64,000 nucleotides of DNA, from positions 213,828 through 277,827 of the forward strand of contig CANLUT010000005.1 in NCBI GenBank assembly GCA_947494335.1. The letters run 5' to 3'. The notes below the pieces were generated by a model, which ran no database searches, was not told where the DNA came from, and saw only the letters and a list, made by a program, of their open reading frames with translations. Source of the DNA: Oligoflexales bacterium (GTDB lineage Bacteria; Bdellovibrionota_B; Oligoflexia; Oligoflexales; RGVZ01). The first letter of the stretch is position 1. Each line of letters opens with the position of its first letter. Both the position numbers and the translations under genes were made by a program. Positions 61,657 to 64,000 of the stretch are shown piece after piece.

Positions 61657-64000
61657 TTGACTGTAATCTTTGGCAAACTTCGATGGTTTTTTGTGGCGTT
61701 TGTTGTCACGCAGTGGGTGACAGCATGCGGTACGCAACCTAATTACATTGAAGTGAAAACTGCGCGTGATGCGGTCGGAGGGCAGTGTGTAGAAAAAGGA
61801 AAGTGTATTGCTCAGGCTAAAGGCCTGATTGTTTACAACCCAGACCTGGTGACCCAGACGGGCGTCGTCAAGCGACAATCAGAGCCTACGTTACTCACAA
61901 AGCTAATGTATCTGGTTGATGAGCCCAAGCTTTTAATTCCATCGACCACGCTCGCGCCGCATTTGCGCGGCGTCGCATTGGTTGGCGAGTTTGATCCCTG
62001 CGATTCTCCCAAGGGCATCTCTGGAGTAATTCCTACAGCAAGCCAGCTGCGAGAGTTGAAAGAGGGTAAATTCAAGGCCTGTATTGCTTATGTTGGCGAG
62101 GGTTTGATTAAAAAGACCTTTGCATTGGATGCAGTTGCAGTTGACTCTTCGCCACCTGAGACCACTGGTGCTGTGCTTGCTGAAAATATCACGCCATCCA
62201 GTGCGATGATTCGCTGGTCAAAGGCGGGTGACAACGTAACACTCGATGGAAGTTTAGTTTACCGCGTCTACACGTCGACGTCGTCATCCCTTGACTCTTT
62301 GCAAGTTGTAAAAGCCTTGGGCAATCTTGTTGACAGCAAAACAGTGGGTGGCACATCTCTCACGCTGACGGGGCTCAATAATCTGCAGCGTTATCATGCT
62401 GCGGTTGTCGTTAGCGATGATGCAGGAAATGAAGCCTTGGCTGGTACCGTTCATTTTGACACAACATCTCCTGACACGTCGTCTCCAACAGTTGTAACCG
62501 TGAGAAGTATGAACGGTGCATACAAAGCCGGTTCGTTTGTTGACATCGATGTCAATTTTTCTGAACCAATTTCCTTGGTCGGGAACTCGCTTTCTTTGAG
62601 CCTCACGGGCGGAACGCGAGCAGCGGGATTCGTATCAAAGCCTGACGGCGATACTCTGAGATTCCGCTATGTCGTTCAGGCTGGTGATAACGTGCCTGAT
62701 CTTTCGATTGTTAGAATTAATTTGGACACTGGTGTGAGTATTAGGGATGCTTTTGGGAATGACGCTGATTTGTCCATTGTCTCGGGAAGTAACCTTGCAG
62801 ATACCCATGATGTTGTTCTTGATACAGTGGCGCCGACTGTGCTGATCACATCGAATCGTGATCCAGGGCCTACCAACAATTCATCCATTACACTCACATT
62901 TACTTTCTCAGAGCCGGTCATAGGATTTGATGCAAGTGATGTCGCTGTCACGAATGCGAGCAAAGGCATATTTACCGCAATCAGCGATACTGTTTACACT
63001 TTGGCGTTAACGCCCGGCGGATCCGTTATATCGGCCAGTGTTCTGGGTGCGGCCGCAGATGATTTGGCTGGCAACCCAAGCTCTCCATCAACACCGTGGT
63101 CAATCAACTACGATTCCTCATCTCCTACCTTGGCCATTACTTCTAACCGTGACCCAGGACCGACGAACAACTCGGCGATCACTCTGACATTCACATTCTC
63201 GGAAGCCGTGACAGGATTTACAGCCTCCGATGTTTCCTTAACGAACGCGACCGCTGGGGCATTCGCGGCCACAAGCTCGACCGTCTATACCTTAGCGATT
63301 ACACCGACAGCATCAGCTGTTTCAGCGAGTGTCCCTGCTAACTCTGCAGTGGACTCATCAGCAAACGGCAACACCGCTTCGACACCTTGGTCTATTACCT
63401 ACGACAACACCGCTCCAACGGTGGCCATCACATCTAACCGTGACCCAGGACCGACCAACAATTCGGCGATCACCTTAACGTTTACTTTCTCCGAGCCTGT
63501 CACAGGATTTGATGCAACCGACGTTTCGCTTACTAACGCGACGGCTGGTACATTCACGGTCACAAGCTCGACCGTTTACACCCTGGCGATTACAGCCACT
63601 GGATCTGCTGTGACGGCCAACGTGGCAGCCAATGCTGCCGATGATGCTGCTAGCAATGGTAATACGGCTGCAACCCAGTGGAGTATTACTTACGACAATG
63701 CCGCTCCGACCGTGGCGATCACATCTAACCGTGATCCGGGACCGACCAACAATTCGGCGATCACCTTAACGTTTACTTTCTCCGACCCTGTCACAGGATT
63801 TGATGCTACCGACGTTTCCGTAACCAATGCGACTAAAGGAACATTCACGGCCACAAGCTCGACCGTTTACACCCTGGCAATTACAGCCACCGGATCTGCT
63901 GTGACAGCCGACGTAGCAGCCAATGCTGCTAATGACTCGGCGACCAATGGTAATACGGCTGCAACCCAGTGGAGTATTACTTACGACAATGCCGCTCCAA
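61657..64000 (+). CDS. Large Ig-repeat surface lipoprotein, partial at right edge
   Basis: At least 781 codons with no stop, leaving the window. Start TTG 61657, six bases after GGAGGGG. LRWFFVAFVVTQWVTAC is a lipobox signal. After an N-terminal domain (30-160) comes a fibronectin-III-like domain (about 162-267, ITPSSAMIRWSKAGDNVTLD, NLQRYHAAVVVSDDAGNEA). An Ig-like domain follows (to about 390), then four tandem 97-residue repeats (SNRDPGPTNNS, FTFSEPVTGFDATDVSLTNA, TVYTLAIT) of the Big_12 bacterial Ig-like type. Probably a long surface stalk or adhesin. Repeat number may continue beyond the edge. Confidence 0.85.
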   Translation, partial: MTVIFGKLRWFFVAFVVTQWVTACGTQPNYIEVKTARDAVGGQCVEKGKCIAQAKGLIVYNPDLVTQTGVVKRQSEPTLLTKLMYLVDEPKLLIPSTTLAPHLRGVALVGEFDPCDSPKGISGVIPTASQLRELKEGKFKACIAYVGEGLIKKTFALDAVAVDSSPPETTGAVLAENITPSSAMIRWSKAGDNVTLDGSLVYRVYTSTSSSLDSLQVVKALGNLVDSKTVGGTSLTLTGLNNLQRYHAAVVVSDDAGNEALAGTVHFDTTSPDTSSPTVVTVRSMNGAYKAGSFVDIDVNFSEPISLVGNSLSLSLTGGTRAAGFVSKPDGDTLRFRYVVQAGDNVPDLSIVRINLDTGVSIRDAFGNDADLSIVSGSNLADTHDVVLDTVAPTVLITSNRDPGPTNNSSITLTFTFSEPVIGFDASDVAVTNASKGIFTAISDTVYTLALTPGGSVISASVLGAAADDLAGNPSSPSTPWSINYDSSSPTLAITSNRDPGPTNNSAITLTFTFSEAVTGFTASDVSLTNATAGAFAATSSTVYTLAITPTASAVSASVPANSAVDSSANGNTASTPWSITYDNTAPTVAITSNRDPGPTNNSAITLTFTFSEPVTGFDATDVSLTNATAGTFTVTSSTVYTLAITATGSAVTANVAANAADDAASNGNTAATQWSITYDNAAPTVAITSNRDPGPTNNSAITLTFTFSDPVTGFDATDVSVTNATKGTFTATSSTVYTLAITATGSAVTADVAANAANDSATNGNTAATQWSITYDNAAP
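62838..64000 (+). repeat. Tandem 291-bp coding repeats (Big_12-like)
   Basis: The anchor AA(C/T)CGTG occurs at 62854, 63145, 63436 and 63727, exactly 291 bases (97 codons) apart. Units 3 and 4 share long identical runs while units 1 and 2 are more diverged, suggesting recent duplication at the 3' side. The fourth unit is cut at the window edge. Confidence 0.95.

Noticed and set aside
62838-64000. Possible CRISPR-like or satellite repeat
   Set aside because: Units are 291 bases, in frame, codon-periodic and encode Ig-like domains; not CRISPR.

Overview
The window is ordinary-looking chromosome of a Gram-negative bacterium at roughly 48-50% G+C. The Gram-negative call rests on heptose/LPS genes (hldE, gmhA), secB, a predicted beta-barrel and about a dozen lipoproteins with clear lipoboxes. 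Frequent GTG/TTG starts, fused FadN-type beta-oxidation enzymes, FHA-GGDEF and pilin-like genes, and many orphan secreted proteins make me lean towards Bdellovibrionota/Oligoflexia or a related former deltaproteobacterial lineage; that is inference. I see no rRNA, tRNA, CRISPR array, insertion sequence or phage module.

Layout. 1-5.2 kb is accessory: a secreted coiled-coil protein cut by the left edge, a frame-broken UmuD/LexA-like remnant, an FAD-linked oxidase lipoprotein and two orphan secreted proteins. 5.2-8.6 kb is a minus-strand STAS-cheA-cheW operon. 8.7-12.4 kb holds enolase, leucyl aminopeptidase and a phosphoglycolate-phosphatase-like HAD enzyme. 13.1-16.4 kb carries three consecutive membrane-anchored pilin-like proteins, one with a very large ectodomain. 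16.4-21.2 kb has glucokinase, acyl-CoA thioesterase II, pirin and bifunctional HldE. 21.4-25.7 kb has a PA14 lipoprotein and ugd-gmhA-secB-M14 carboxypeptidase, so together with hldE there is a heptose and nucleotide-sugar theme. 25.9-30.1 kb is a plus-strand operon of an FHA-GGDEF diguanylate cyclase, a lipoprotein, a helical orphan and a multi-pass HExxH protein. 30.1-37.0 kb holds an arginase-family enzyme, small exported proteins, an alpha/beta hydrolase and fadA/fadN.

37.1-43.4 kb has small orphans, the NAD(P)H-hydrate repair enzyme, a TPR-plus-barrel protein operon and a HEFAH lipoprotein. 43.5-49.3 kb has rpoZ, a tandem pair of paralogous unknown proteins, a degenerate-receiver TPR protein and a PIG-V-like glycosyltransferase. 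49.5-56.8 kb is a putative peptidase followed by a tight co-directional run: ctaA, glpX, RimB-like protease, SDR, DUF486 protein, SUI1 protein, ubiD, deoC. 57-61 kb is a set of lipoproteins (VWA, Ser/Thr-rich, DUF900-like hydrolase). The right end holds a metallo-beta-lactamase remnant and the start of a very large lipoprotein with 97-residue Ig-like repeats that runs off the window.

How it fits together: core metabolism (glycolysis, beta-oxidation, heme A, quinone, LPS heptose, metabolite repair) is interleaved with surface and signalling genes. The least explained pieces are the tandem paralogs near 44.5-45.3 kb, the FHA-GGDEF/membrane-peptidase operon, the pilin-like trio and the Ig-repeat lipoprotein. 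I found no single spectacular novel system; the candidates are listed with what would test them.
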